DNA of 64,000 nt from Sacculina carcini (lineage: Eukaryota; Arthropoda; Thecostraca; Sacculinidae): the NCBI GenBank assembly GCA_916048095.2, contig OU696584.1:2189317-2253316 (forward strand), read 5' to 3'. The notes beneath the pieces were generated by a model. That model ran no database searches. It was not told the DNA's origin and worked only from the letters and a program-made list of their open reading frames with translations. This document shows positions 20,848 to 31,207 of this stretch, in pieces. Numbering within the stretch: position 1 is the stretch's first letter; each line of letters opens with the position of its first letter. A program made the position numbers and the translations under genes.

Positions 20848-21081
20848 TGTAGAAGTATATTTAACAATAGTAAAAACGAGAACAGGAACAAGTCAATCAC
20901 GCAAACATTATGTAAACTCTCACACTACACTCCAACATATTACCATCCTCCCTCGCACACTCACGAATTTCAAACCTCCGTCAATACCGTTAATTCTAAT
21001 CACGGCAAAGTATAAACAATAACATCATGTGACATATTCATCAAAGCACCTCTCTCATATCAACATCTAAATAAACTCACA
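20848..21081 (-). repeat. 5' LTR of E2
   Basis: 234 bp, starting TG and ending CA, with three differences from 16866-17099. It is followed by the CTCAC duplication. Confidence 0.92.
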
Positions 21082-21086
21082 CTCAC
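21082..21086 (+). repeat. target-site duplication of E2 (right copy)
   Basis: CTCAC, matching 16861-16865. The tandem repeat interrupted at 16865 resumes after it. Confidence 0.85.
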
Positions 21087-23200
21087 AAGGACCAAGTTTC
21101 ATCAAAATCGGTCGAGTGGCTTAGGAGGAGATAGGATACAAACAGACATTTAGAGAATTTGCAGTCAGTGCAGGGCAAAAAAACCATCAATTCGGCCCCT
21201 CGGGCCGAATTGGATAAAACTATTGCAAAAAGGCAAAACTCCTAAAAATATTAATCAATTGAAAAATTTAAATTGAATTGTTTTCATTTTCATTTGGACA
21301 ACATATTTTCCCTCAACCCGCCTATTTAAACCCGACCGTCATGCTAAATATTTCAGAACTCGAACACGATTCGTTCTGGATCTTGAAGTCGAATCAGCTA
21401 GTTTTGTATATGAATTCATTCTACATGGTGAAATTGAACATTGTATTGTCTATAGGTGCTGCCTGGGGGACATTTTTATTTCATAAAAATGATTCATCGC
21501 TTCGTTTACGCTTAAAGCCCCTGATCTATACCATTGAGGCCGCGCAATTATGTCACCTCATGTCCAATTCATACCCAAAAATAAATATAAAATATGTAAA
21601 AATGACGAAATTTCAATCTACATTCATAAATTTAGACTTTCATCATTCATTTTTAGACTTTCACCCACTTTCAATATACTGCTTTAGCGGATACATTAAC
21701 CTGGAATTATAGAGATGTCAGAAGGCTTCATTGTTTTGATAGTGTTACACTTCTGAATTACTACACACAAAGGACGGGCTTAAATTTGAGAAGAGTTGAG
21801 GGAAAAACTTCGTCAATAATTAATACAAGAATTTACAAATATATATTTGTCTATTGGATAAGCTTTTTGCTTATTTATTCATTTGATTTTATTAATCGTT
21901 CCGCTCGACGGGCGGGTTAAATATGAGGCTCTTCGAGGGAAAGTATTTTGCCACATTTAGACTTTTAGACTTATTTATTTATTTATTAATTTTATTTATT
22001 TATTTAGACTTTTGGTTACGACTTTTTATGGGTTTACTATTTCTTTATAAAATTGTATTCGTTTTCTTTTATTAATTCAATATTTTTCAGTTTATTAATT
22101 GCTCCGCACAACGGGCGGGTTTCAATGCTAAATGGTGATGTTAGGTTATAAATATATTTTGGAAACATTATGATGAAAAAGTGTAGTCATTTTTCATTGC
22201 TTTGTGCTTGAATTTAGAATTATTCCGCACGACGGGAAGGTTTATATATGAGGCGGTTTGAGGGATCATATTTTGTCAAAATAAATATAATGTGAAATAA
22301 ATAATAACAATTATACCGCATTATGCAATAAATATGAATTGGACTGTCTTACACTTTGGTTTCTATAATATATTGGCGGGTTGTGAGAAAAACATTGGTG
22401 GGCCGCGTGTTTGAGATTCCTGGGGTAGATAATCTCAGGTTTCTGATTACAAATTTTGATCGAATCAGTTTATTTTTTGATTACAAGCTAATAAGTTAAA
22501 TCGCCTCAGACTAGGCTGGGTGCGGTCAAGATTGGATGGTTGGGTTGGGTTGTGTAGGTTTGACTCAGGTTATATTGGGTTTTAATGATAGCGGAAAAGA
22601 TATTAATTTTAGCAGTAAATAGTATAGCGGTATAAGTAGAATAGTACTTGAGCAAATAATGTTGGGAAAGGATGTTAAGTTATATAGTTTGGAAACATTC
22701 TGATGAAAACGTTTCATCATTTTTCATTGTTTGTTTCGTGTTTGTGTTCTGAATTATTCCACACGACGGGCAGTGTTATATATCTGGCGGGTTGTGGGAT
22801 GATATTTGTCAAAATCTAAACGAAAATATTCACATTTAGACTTTTCTATTGGTTTAAATATTTTAGGTTAAATTTTTTGCCTTTCAATTTATATTCATTT
22901 TATTTTATAGATTGAATATGAATTATATTTTATGAATTGTTCCGCACGACGGGCGGGTTTTATGAATATAAATGGGTTTTACATTTTTTGGTTCATTTTT
23001 TCAAATGGTTCAATGACAAAAAGGTTAATTTGTGTTAAATAAAAATGTTCGCGGGCAGCAACTTCTTGTATATACAATAGAACGTTCAATTTCCCCTGTA
23101 GAATTAATCCATACACAAAACCAATGGATTTGCCTTCAAGATCCAGAACGGATAGTGTTCGAGTTCTGAATTATTTCGCAAGACGGGCGGGCTTAAATAT
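21087..23200 (+). repeat. motif-bearing repeat, third copy of the inverted-arm sequence
   Basis: 21671-21840 matches the right arm at 13221-13390, and 22290-22960 matches 14220-14870 at roughly 90%. CCGCCC motifs occur near 21330 and, inverted, near 21897, 22100, 22220, 22754, 22937 and 23170. A hAT-like end (GGGCCGCGTGTTTGAGATTC) is near 22393. A palindrome, AATTCGGCCCCTCGGGCCGA (full extent 21190-21211), starts the block. Short open frames are not conserved. Confidence 0.65.
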
Positions 23201-23759
23201 GACTGAGACGGACTGAGGGGAAATATTTGGCCAAAATAAAAACAATTAAAGTTCGAATTATTAATTCATTAATATTTTATGAGTGTACCCTTTTTCATTA
23301 TTGTTGTGGCTTTTTCAATATTGTTGTGGCTTTTTCAATATTGTTGTGGCTGAATTGTGTCATTGGACGGTATAGCTACACAGCTCAAATGTCGTCTGTA
23401 GCGAGAAAAAAATGCAGATATATTTAAATCAGCAATTACCACAGAACATGAAATAAAATTAAATAAAAAATGAAATAGAATAGTCTCGATCAAATCGACA
23501 ATGTACAATAATTCCACAATAATTCACTCTCAATACATCCGCATGTGTGTGTGTGTGTTTCGTGTATGCACACACAATACACATCAGACTATATGTGTCA
23601 TAACTTATTCATTCTTATAATGTTTTATCACACCTTGTCAATTTCGTCCGGCATTTAAATATTGCTCTATTAAATCGGCACATAAATCCGTCACAGACTT
23701 ACTTGAAAGTGGGCTCACCAATAATGCTACAAAATAATGCTGAAAATTCTTCTTGACTA
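23201..23759 (+). repeat. AT-rich spacer with a 20-bp tandem repeat
   Basis: TTGTTGTGGCTTTTTCAATA is repeated with slight change at 23301-23350, two full copies and a half. The rest is AT-rich with no gene visible. Confidence 0.6.
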
Positions 23760-24780
23760 CACGATAGGTGAAATTGCAAATTTGAAAAATGAAACAATAA
23801 GTAGTTATAGCGGTGTAAAGACAAAATGAGCCCGGAAAAATGCGAAAAGTTTGGTCAATATTCTGCCATTTACTCCTTATGAACCATCAATGGTACAGCC
23901 CAACAGAGTATACCACTGTGTGGGAAATTTTATGTTTTACAAGATAGGTTATCATTTATATCCAAAAAAATTGACATAAAATATGAACAGAAGAAAAAAT
24001 TTCAATCTACATTCATAATTTCATTTTAACTTCGATCGTCCGATTTTCTTTACTTTTTTCTCTATTTCTCAACAACTAATTATCACACATCAAAACAAAT
24101 TATACCATCATGCTGAAAACTTTGGTCTCTACAACACGATATAAATTTGAATTTTCCAGGGTGTATTAAAAAAGTTACGGGGATGTGAATTCAAAATGCC
24201 AAGGTCAAAAAGACCAAATCTGCACTGAAATACGTGCAATTTTCGGTCAATATTCTGTCATCTACTCCTCATAAACCAGTAATGACACAGCTATAAAAAT
24301 TATACCACTGTGTAGAAAATTTAATGTTATACAAGATAGGCTGTAATCCATACCCAAAAATTTCAATCAAAATGTGTAAAACTAGCAAAAGTCTAATCTA
24401 CATCGAAAATTTTACTTGAACATCGTGCGACCAATTTTTTTTCACTATTTCCCAGTAACTATTTGTTACACATCTAAATAAATTCTACCATCGTACTAGA
24501 ATTTTTTTTCTACAATACGGTATAATTTTTAATTCTCCAAAGTGTACCTAAAGGACGTTACGGCGGTGTAAAGTCAAAATGACATGTTGTCAATTTGACA
24601 GCTGTTATGCGCACTTGCGATTACACATGAATATACACTGATTTAATTTCACTGAAGCCCAATCACAATTAAGAATGCATCATATTACCTCCAAATAAGG
24701 ATGGTGTGGTTTTATTGCGTACAGTTTAACTAATGCTACACTATACTGAATAGAAATGCTTTATTGTAATAATATGCAAA
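23760..24780 (+). repeat. 340-bp-unit array, diverged copy with right end
   Basis: About two and a half diverged units with the GTTACGG, ACCAGTAATG-like and CACTGTGTAG boxes. From 24550 it closely follows 12850-13050, including CACTGAAGCCCAATC and TGGTGTGGTTTTATT. Confidence 0.65.
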
Positions 24781-25050
24781 TTCCCTTCACTCTGTTAGCA
24801 GATTCATACACACACACACACTCACAATACGCTAGCCTGTCAGCTTGTCTGGAAATATCATGACCTACATTATTGTAAAGAAAGTTTTCAGATGAGCTGC
24901 CACTATTCAAAGAGGATGAATTTATTTTCATTTATGTTATTGAAAAAAATCCATGAACCTGCCAAAACATTCAAATCCGCCCGTTGTGCGGAAGAAGAAC
25001 GCAGAAGTCAATCAATTAGACCATATTTATATATACTCACATTGGTTTAA
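24781..25050 (+). repeat. short spacer with one motif unit
   Basis: Contains a CCGCCCGTTGTGCGGAAGAA copy near 24977 and a CA run near 24810. No gene seen. Confidence 0.4.
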
Positions 25051-25402
25051 ACCAAGGACGTAGATTTGTGTCGAGGCTCGGGGGATGACAGCTATCATGC
25101 ATTAGAGTTCAAAGTTGGTTCAGTCGATAAATTGCATGGGACCCTCAACTATTTAATTTGGCCTATTCAATTATATCACACATACCTCAATGAAAAGTAT
25201 ATTGTGTAAAGTATAGTTTTTCACAGATGTACAATATTTTACATTTGTTGTGTATAGTTATTTTTTATGCTGGTTTTGATGATAATATACCCAATGAACT
25301 GAACTTTACATAATTCTCGGGGGGTTTAATTGCATACTCATACACTCAGACAATTTGTCGGGGGTATATATACCCAATACCCCCAGTATCTACGCATAGG
25401 GT
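25051..25402. mobile_element. possible MITE with GTAGAT-bearing ends
   Basis: The left end AAGGACGTAGATTTGTG and the reverse-read right end CCTATGCGTAGATACTGGGG share CGTAGAT. G runs lie inside each end. A similar GCCGTAGATTTGCGTCGATG occurs alone near 27208. The inverted repeat is weak. Confidence 0.3.
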
Positions 25403-25611
25403 ACAACCACCAATGAAACCCTGCGAGAAAGTAACCGTATGAAATCACAAACCTCAACAGAGTAGCCCCACAAATGGCTATTTTAACGCTAATACGTTAT
25501 TTTCAATATTTCTGAAATAAAATTTTTGATGCGTGGTAATTCGAAGTCCGAGCATTTTCCTTAAATACTTATCAAGTCATATTAATTGCATATAAAGCCT
25601 TATATTAATAA

Positions 25612-26412
25612 TTATCGTTCTTCAAATTTCTTTATCTCGGATCCGCAGCCATATTTTGAGATTAGGTACTTGAATTTGTTAACTGATAATTTGGATGTTA
25701 CCTGTTGTTTGTCATGAGGTCCACGATTGGCTTGTTCATTCCATATGTATTTGGAATGAGGTTTTCGGCCTTGAACCGTGAAAGATTGCCGATACTGCAA
25801 ACCTTGGTGTGGTTCTTGTGAAAGATAACGATTGGGGTGATGTCCACTTAACGATGTGTTTTCAAACGTTGTTTGAGCATTGCTCGCACCACTGGTCTTG
25901 GCTCCACGGGGATGATGGATCTGGTTACATGGCGCCGGCCACATGTGATTTGCTCTATCTGTTGGACTTCTGTTGTCCACTGGAATCGCTGCATAGGGGT
26001 GTGCAATGTCATATTGAGGATATATCACACTATATTGTGATGTTGGCTTCAATTCATACGTAATGTCCTGTGTATTCGCTTTTCCTGGGGCGACCGAGAC
26101 TCCATTGGGACTTAATAGGCTTCCTCCAGAACCTAGTCGTGGGTTGCGTAATACAAGAAGCAATTGATTGCTTTCCTGATTACAGTCATCTGTTGTCCGA
26201 CGTGAGCCAATTTCAGGGGCAGACACGTGCTCTGACAACATTTTAGAAGTCGACGCATGTGATGTGTTGCTATATGACACGGGCAACTCTTGCTGTTTGC
26301 TTTCATTTATCGCCTTTCCTATGATATGTTTTTGTCTTACTTGTGGATGAATTGCGTTACAGGCAGATACCAGTATTAGCGCCAGACTGAGGGCAGTGCC
26401 GCACCCCGCCAT
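25612..26412 (-). CDS. putative secreted protein, family not recognised
   Basis: 266 residues from the ATG at 26412. The N-terminus MAGCGTALSLALILVSACNA has a hydrophobic core and small residues before a likely signal-peptidase site, so secretion is the main inference. The mature part is polar, rich in Ser, Asn, Gln, His and Pro, with three Cys and no repeat or catalytic motif that I recognise. The ATG was chosen over the one at 26451 because the signal peptide starts there. This is one of the few frames in the window that is not repeat-derived: the flanks are not repeated elsewhere here, and the composition is not microsatellite-like. It may be only the first exon, with the true end lost in an intron. 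Confidence 0.5.
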   Translation of the reverse strand: MAGCGTALSLALILVSACNAIHPQVRQKHIIGKAINESKQQELPVSYSNTSHASTSKMLSEHVSAPEIGSRRTTDDCNQESNQLLLVLRNPRLGSGGSLLSPNGVSVAPGKANTQDITYELKPTSQYSVIYPQYDIAHPYAAIPVDNRSPTDRANHMWPAPCNQIHHPRGAKTSGASNAQTTFENTSLSGHHPNRYLSQEPHQGLQYRQSFTVQGRKPHSKYIWNEQANRGPHDKQQVTSKLSVNKFKYLISKYGCGSEIKKFEER

Positions 26413-27600
26413 GACACCACACCGATGATACACACAAACACAGAATAACACCAGCAGTCGTCAGCCACTCTCGACGTTTCACCTGCAAATGAAGACATTG
26501 ACAGAGCACACAGCCTCGCTGCATGAGTGTTGCACACGTGTCCACATGCTGTTTGTGTACACGGAATGACACGTTGCAAAACCGCAACAATGGCGACTGG
26601 CCTGCTGTGTGTGTGTCTATGAAGTAGGCGGGCTTGTCGGCAGTCATTGTAAGGTGAATTTTTAATGTATGTGATGTTTTGGTTTGGCGATTTATGTTAG
26701 TTCATTATTGTTGTTGTCTGTGTGCGTTGACGTGCTTTTGTGTTTCGCTTTGCTGGATTTTGATTGGATGGTGATGACGTAGTAGCTCAAAACTAAGCAG
26801 AAATGGTGCTGGAAACGGCGATGGGTAGCGACGCAGTGGAGTGTGTGCTGAGTGACGTGGATAGTTGTCGGTGTATTGCAAGTGATTTGTTGTGAGTGTA
26901 TTGTGGATTTTATCGATAATATTTTAATTCATGTTCTGTGTTGAGTGTTAATTTAATATATCCGCAATTTTTTGTGCTCGATACATGTAGATATTTGAGC
27001 AGTTATGGCGTACAATGAAGCAATCCAGCCAGAGTCATATAAAGCCCATATATTGTAGAAAATAATGCATGCGCTTTCTGTTGCCCAGCTACTTGTTTGC
27101 TTTAAAGAAACGTATTGCTCGAGCTGCGGCGTTTGTAAGGTGATCTAGTGGATTGCCTGGTATTTGGGGGAAATATGTTCTATTTGTAAAGAGCACATGC
27201 GACTTTTTAACAAGGCCGTAGATTTGCGTCGATGTTTGGGCGGGGAAGATGACAGTGTGGTGAACGGTCGACATACAGAAACCCACTGGTTCTTATTTTT
27301 TCTGTTGACAACGCTTCAGTTCTCGGTAGAATAAGTCCCAAACGACAGGATAAGTTATCCTGTCGTATATATGTTCGTGTTATCCTGGATAACATGAACC
27401 TATATACCGATACACACAAAGACACATAATCATACACATACACACCGTCAACACACCCTCGACAACCTGAGGCACACACACACGCAAGACACACACAGAG
27501 ACGCGCATATACAAACACGAACATGACATACTGAACCATTGAATCACGCTCATTCACAGACAGCTCACACATACATACTCTAGCAAGTTACACACACACA
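26413..27600. other. non-repeat intergenic DNA with palindromes
   Basis: It is less repetitive than its surroundings and contains the upstream region of the putative secreted-protein gene. A 31-codon plus-strand frame starts at 26803 and is followed by a GTGAGT donor-like site near 26891, which could be a first exon of a divergent gene, but support is thin. From 27400 the sequence becomes CA-rich. Confidence 0.3.
27344..27364. other. 21-bp perfect palindrome
   Basis: GACAGGATAA and its reverse complement TTATCCTGTC flank a single G. A second inverted repeat sits 14 bp downstream (27374-27400), with perfect core GTTATCCTGGATAAC. The two share the TTATCC word and could form hairpins or bind a dimeric protein. 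Confidence 0.6.
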
Positions 27601-27717
27601 CACATATTCATTCATTCACATTTATTGACCACAGTAACACCAAATGGTCCAACAAAAGACAATATCGTCCACTAAGCAAAAATACGTATACAAATATACA
27701 TAATGAAACACACAACT

Positions 27718-27781
27718 ACACTGAAACACACACACTGAAACACACACACTGAAACACACATACTGAAACATACATACACTG

Positions 27782-27833
<52 letters not shown>

Positions 27834-27904
27834 AAACACACAAACACACTGACACACACACACACACACATACATTGAAACAAACACTGAAACACACAAA
27901 CACA

Positions 27905-27944
<40 letters not shown>

Positions 27945-28040
27945 CACAATGAAACAAACACACTGAAACACACACACACACACACATACAATGAAACAAA
28001 CACTGAAACACACACACACACACAATGAAACAAACACTGA

Positions 28041-28118
<78 letters not shown>

Positions 28119-28133
28119 GATACAAACACACTG

Positions 28134-28165
<32 letters not shown>
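27718..28165 (+). repeat. AC minisatellite with ACTGAAACACACAC variants
   Basis: CA runs of varied length are separated by CTGAAA or ATGAAA. The same structure occurs at 33430-33812 and 37345-38085. Long Val-Cys frames through it are artefacts. Confidence 0.9.
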
Positions 28166-28166
<1 letters not shown>

Positions 28167-28328
28167 GAAATTTTCGCTATATACCAAGCAATCAAACTCC
28201 TACATATTCAAAATTCACAATACGATCGATTTGTCATATATACAGACTGCAAGAGTGGCCTATATCTCATAGAAAATAGAGACCCAAAATATTTACGAGG
28301 TTATTCAGCCATTTGCGCTATAAATTAA
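28167..28328 (+). pseudogene. RNase H fragment of a LINE pol
   Basis: Fifty-three codons read EIFAIYQAIKLLHIQNSQYD and then RFVIYTDCKSGLYLIENRDP, closing at a TAA. The AEIFAIYQAL and TDSKSALYLLEN pattern is that of RNase H domains of I/Jockey/LOA-type LINEs, here with the catalytic Glu and Asp but Ser to Cys after Asp. It begins exactly at the end of the AC repeat. A near-identical fragment lies at 33818-33913 at the same junction. It has no start codon of its own and is a displaced remnant. Confidence 0.65.
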
Positions 28329-28949
28329 ACTGCAATACAATATATTTAAATTGAGATCAAATTAAATTTTCACTGTGATGAAGGAAGGATTCAGTTTTAA
28401 TTTGAATTAAATTAATTTTCACACATTTTTGATGATGTAACCAACACTTTTTCACAACCTCATCAAACTCTATAAACAAGTAAAATCTGAATTATTGGCT
28501 GTCACATTTCTAGCCGACTGAACGCAAACAGATGGATGTAAGTTGACGGTAAATGAAATTAAGAAACACGTCATGTGGACAAGAAACATGAAACATGAAA
28601 TATCATGTAAGAAACATGTCATGTGTCAAAATGAAACTGTGTCCTGCTGGTTGAGTGTATACAAATAAACAAAAACATCAAATATGAATAAAAACAACAG
28701 TCGGCGTACAATGTATAATGAACAAGAACAAACAGACACATCGAACACATGATAAAAGACGCGAGAAAGAGCGAGGTGGTAAGAATGAAGGAGAAACAAG
28801 ACAGAAAGTGTGAGAGATAGAGCATAAGTTGGAGAGAGTGTGGGATGATGAAGAATGAGGTAGAAAGAGTGTGAGAGATACAGTGACTGTGTGTGTGAGT
28901 ATGAGGGAAATACAGCGAGCGAGAGAGAGAGAGGGAGGGATGGAGGTAC
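28329..28949. other. intron-like sequence next to the FN3 exon
   Basis: AT-rich, then purine-rich repeats (GAGAGAGAG, GAAAGAGTGTGAGAGAT) up to the exon donor site. No coding frame or repeat family is recognised. It is probably intron of the FN3 gene if that gene is intact. Confidence 0.35.
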
Positions 28950-29078
28950 CTTGGTGAATAAGTCATAGTCATAGACATAGACGTTGTAGCGCATGATGCT
29001 GTCGCCAGGATAAGAGGGCTTGGTCCAAGTTATGTTGGCACTGGTTGCACCCGCATATTGCACGTGTAACTCGCTTGG
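28950..29078 (-). CDS. fibronectin type III half-domain exon
   Basis: Forty-three codons, phase 0 at both ends, read PSELHVQYAGATSANITW, then TKPSYPGDSIMRYNVYVYD and end DLFTK. This is the N-terminal half of an FN3 fold: the Trp of strand B, the Pro after it, and the Tyr pair of strand C. FN3 domains are often split by an intron at this place. The donor is AAG|GTACCT at 28950/28949. Two acceptors are possible because GTCAGCCAAGCGA is duplicated in tandem: exon start 29078 or 29091. The rest of the gene, probably a cell-surface receptor or adhesion protein, is not in the window, so the exon is either isolated among large introns or a stranded copy. Confidence 0.6.
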
Positions 29079-29084
29079 CTGACT

Positions 29085-29895
29085 CGCTTGGCTGACCAAA
29101 TCCAAAGCTGCATACCGCCAATTCGGCCTTGATATCCTAAACCAACTACACATTATGGACAGATTACATAAGAGGGTAAAGAAGAAGCAAAATGATGAAA
29201 TAATTTGGGACCAGTAAATACGCATAACAATACGTTATTATGCTTTTATTGTCTAGTACCTCAAACACAAACTCAACCCGACACAAACTCAACCCCTTAT
29301 TAGTGATCATTTCTTGACGTAACCTAACCTAAATGGCTGGCATATATACCCGCCCGTTGTGGATCGTGTCGATCCATTCTGGATCTTGAAGACAAATCCG
29401 TTAGTTTTGTATAAGAATGCATTCTACACGTTGAAATTGAACGTTTTATTGTCTATAGTTGCTGTCTGCGGGACATATTTATTTCATAAAAATGATCCAT
29501 CGCTTCTTTTACGTTTGAAACCACTGATCTATATCTTTGAGCCCGCGCAGTTATTTTGACCTCATATTCAAGCGTACATACACACACAGACAGATAGAGA
29601 ATTTCTTATATATTGTAGCGTAAATAGAGATGTATTCAATGAAGATGAGGACGACGATGAAATGATAGCACTGAAATGCACTTTTGAAAACAAAACCTAT
29701 AATAAACAATAAACACTTTGTGGCCTCGCACCAATCACAATTACAAATACACCACCAGCACACGAACACCGCCAACACCGCCACAACGCCAAGACCAGAC
29801 TGCTCTTAGCTCGCTTCAGCCACACGCACAGGCGTCACACGTCACAATGTCAAAGTACACCGACCAATCAGCACACAGTACTCGAGTCACGTGAC
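29085..29895 (+). repeat. ~1-kb dispersed repeat, copy B
   Basis: Matches copy A at 6447-7516 without the GC-rich insertion. Its left end touches the FN3 exon; the acceptor region may lie within or directly beside it. A short open frame (29359-29559) is shared with copy A but not conserved at the protein level. Confidence 0.75.
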
Positions 29896-30190
29896 AAGCC
29901 AAGTCACATGAACCATACGCACACTTGAACATACAGTATACACGCATATACACGGTAACTCGCATTCATGGAAAAGAGCAGGCACACCATTCGCGCACTT
30001 GAACATACACATACATACAGACATACAAGCACACCTACGCGGTTACACGATTTCATCACACTGTATATACACAGTACGAATACCTATTACATGCCCCCAT
30101 GGTGTTCACACCATTCAAATACAATACATGATCGAACCAATACAGCGACGACAAACACCTACATATGATAAAGGTAATCAATGATTAACA
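29896..30190 (+). other. spacer beyond the E3 pol stop
   Basis: CA-rich sequence with two copies of CGCACACTTGAACATACA-like text (near 29931 and 29996). No second LTR copy for E3 is found in the window. Confidence 0.3.
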
Positions 30191-30760
30191 CTAGTGCATA
30201 ACATAGTCACGGTGCCAGGCAGGAGCTCTTCTCTGTCGTGTAGGGCGGCTGTGACTCACCGATTCACTGGCTTCTGCAGACAAAGCATCACCGTCGTCGC
30301 CGCTACGAGGTCTCAGGTCGCGCACGTGACGCAACATGCCGTCCACCTCGACCACCTGGTCAGACGCCACCGCCGTAATACGACCCTCGACAGACGGCTG
30401 AGTGCACCTCGTACCACTGTTGCGCACCCACACTGGATCACCGGTGTCAAATGCATCAATTGTCTGACGCGGCGTCATACACGCTCCCTGTTCGCCCACA
30501 ATACCACACCATTGATAGTTGTACAGTACGTGTGCAGGCGTTCCCTTGGGGTCACTGAAAGGACTCGTATTATACAGATGCACAGCTTCACCGATGGAAC
30601 AATTCTTGCGAGCAGCAATCACCTTCACAGTGCGGTGATTCCTTTCTATAATACCATTGCCACTGGGTCTGTACGCCGCTCGAAATCGCACCTCAATACT
30701 CCACTTTGCTGCAAATGATAGAAACTGCTGACTTCTGAATATAGTCGCATTGTCACACAA
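30191..30760 (-). pseudogene. pol: integrase core and tail of E3 pol
   Basis: Reads CDNATIFRSQQF, then PSGNGIIERNHRTVKV, giving the second Asp and the Glu of the integrase triad. The C-terminal module GDPVWVRNSGTRC and VDGMLRHVRDLR follows, and the tail ends RRAPAWHRDYV as in E1. It is separated from the preceding integrase part (30779-31207) by a frame change near 30770. The sequence is homologous to E1 and E2 along its whole length. Confidence 0.8.
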
Positions 30761-30778
30761 TAGCTGAGTGGGGAAACC

Positions 30779-31207
30779 TCACTCAAGGAACATCTCTTCA
30801 AGGTGTCTCGTGATATTATCAGAGTCGGATCGCCTCAGGAATCGCCACAAAGAAAATCTTGATGGTCCACATTCAATCACGGACAGATATTCTTGACCTT
30901 GAAAGTGTGTGACGTCTATAGCGAGTCTGTGCCATATCTCTCCAACTGATAGCTCACCTCTTGGCCATTTTCGCGGGGCAGGATCGATTGATTGGCAAGT
31001 GTTACAACTCGCCACCACGTTTTTAACTTGTCTTCTAGATACCGGAGAAGAACACACCCTCCGCGCAGGAAATAGTGTTCTCCGCACGCCAGGATGTCCG
31101 GCACGTTCGTGAATTTTGCGTATGTTCGCCGTGTCATCAAGTGGCACAACGGTTGCAGCGGCAGAAGCACTTTCAGTCAGCCATTTCTGCGGCACATGAG
31201 TCAGCAA
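30779..31207 (-). pseudogene. pol: integrase zinc module and first catalytic Asp of E3 pol
   Basis: HERAGHPGVRR and CNTCQSID give the HHCC zinc module; LAIDVTHFQGQEYL holds the first catalytic Asp; ECGPSRFSLWRFL follows as in E2. The frame differs from the RT part upstream, with the change near 31205 after ELVPSKK. Confidence 0.8.

Larger units (their letters stand above)
16866..21081 (-). mobile_element. complete LTR retrotransposon E2 (4216 bp)
   Basis: Two 234-bp LTRs at about 98.7% identity, 5-bp target duplications (CTCAC), a primer site, gag, protease and a 937-codon pol make this a complete and fairly recent insertion. It is related to E1 and E3. The order PR-RT-RH-IN fits Ty3/Gypsy or a close sister; exact clade placement needs a tree. 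The only visible lesion is one TGA after the protease DTG motif. Confidence 0.92.

Noticed and set aside
27622-28195. Long Val-Cys open frames in AC repeats, also at 33217-33838 and 37158-38174
   Set aside because: They are translations of a dinucleotide repeat; all three frames are open and no start, domain or conservation supports coding.
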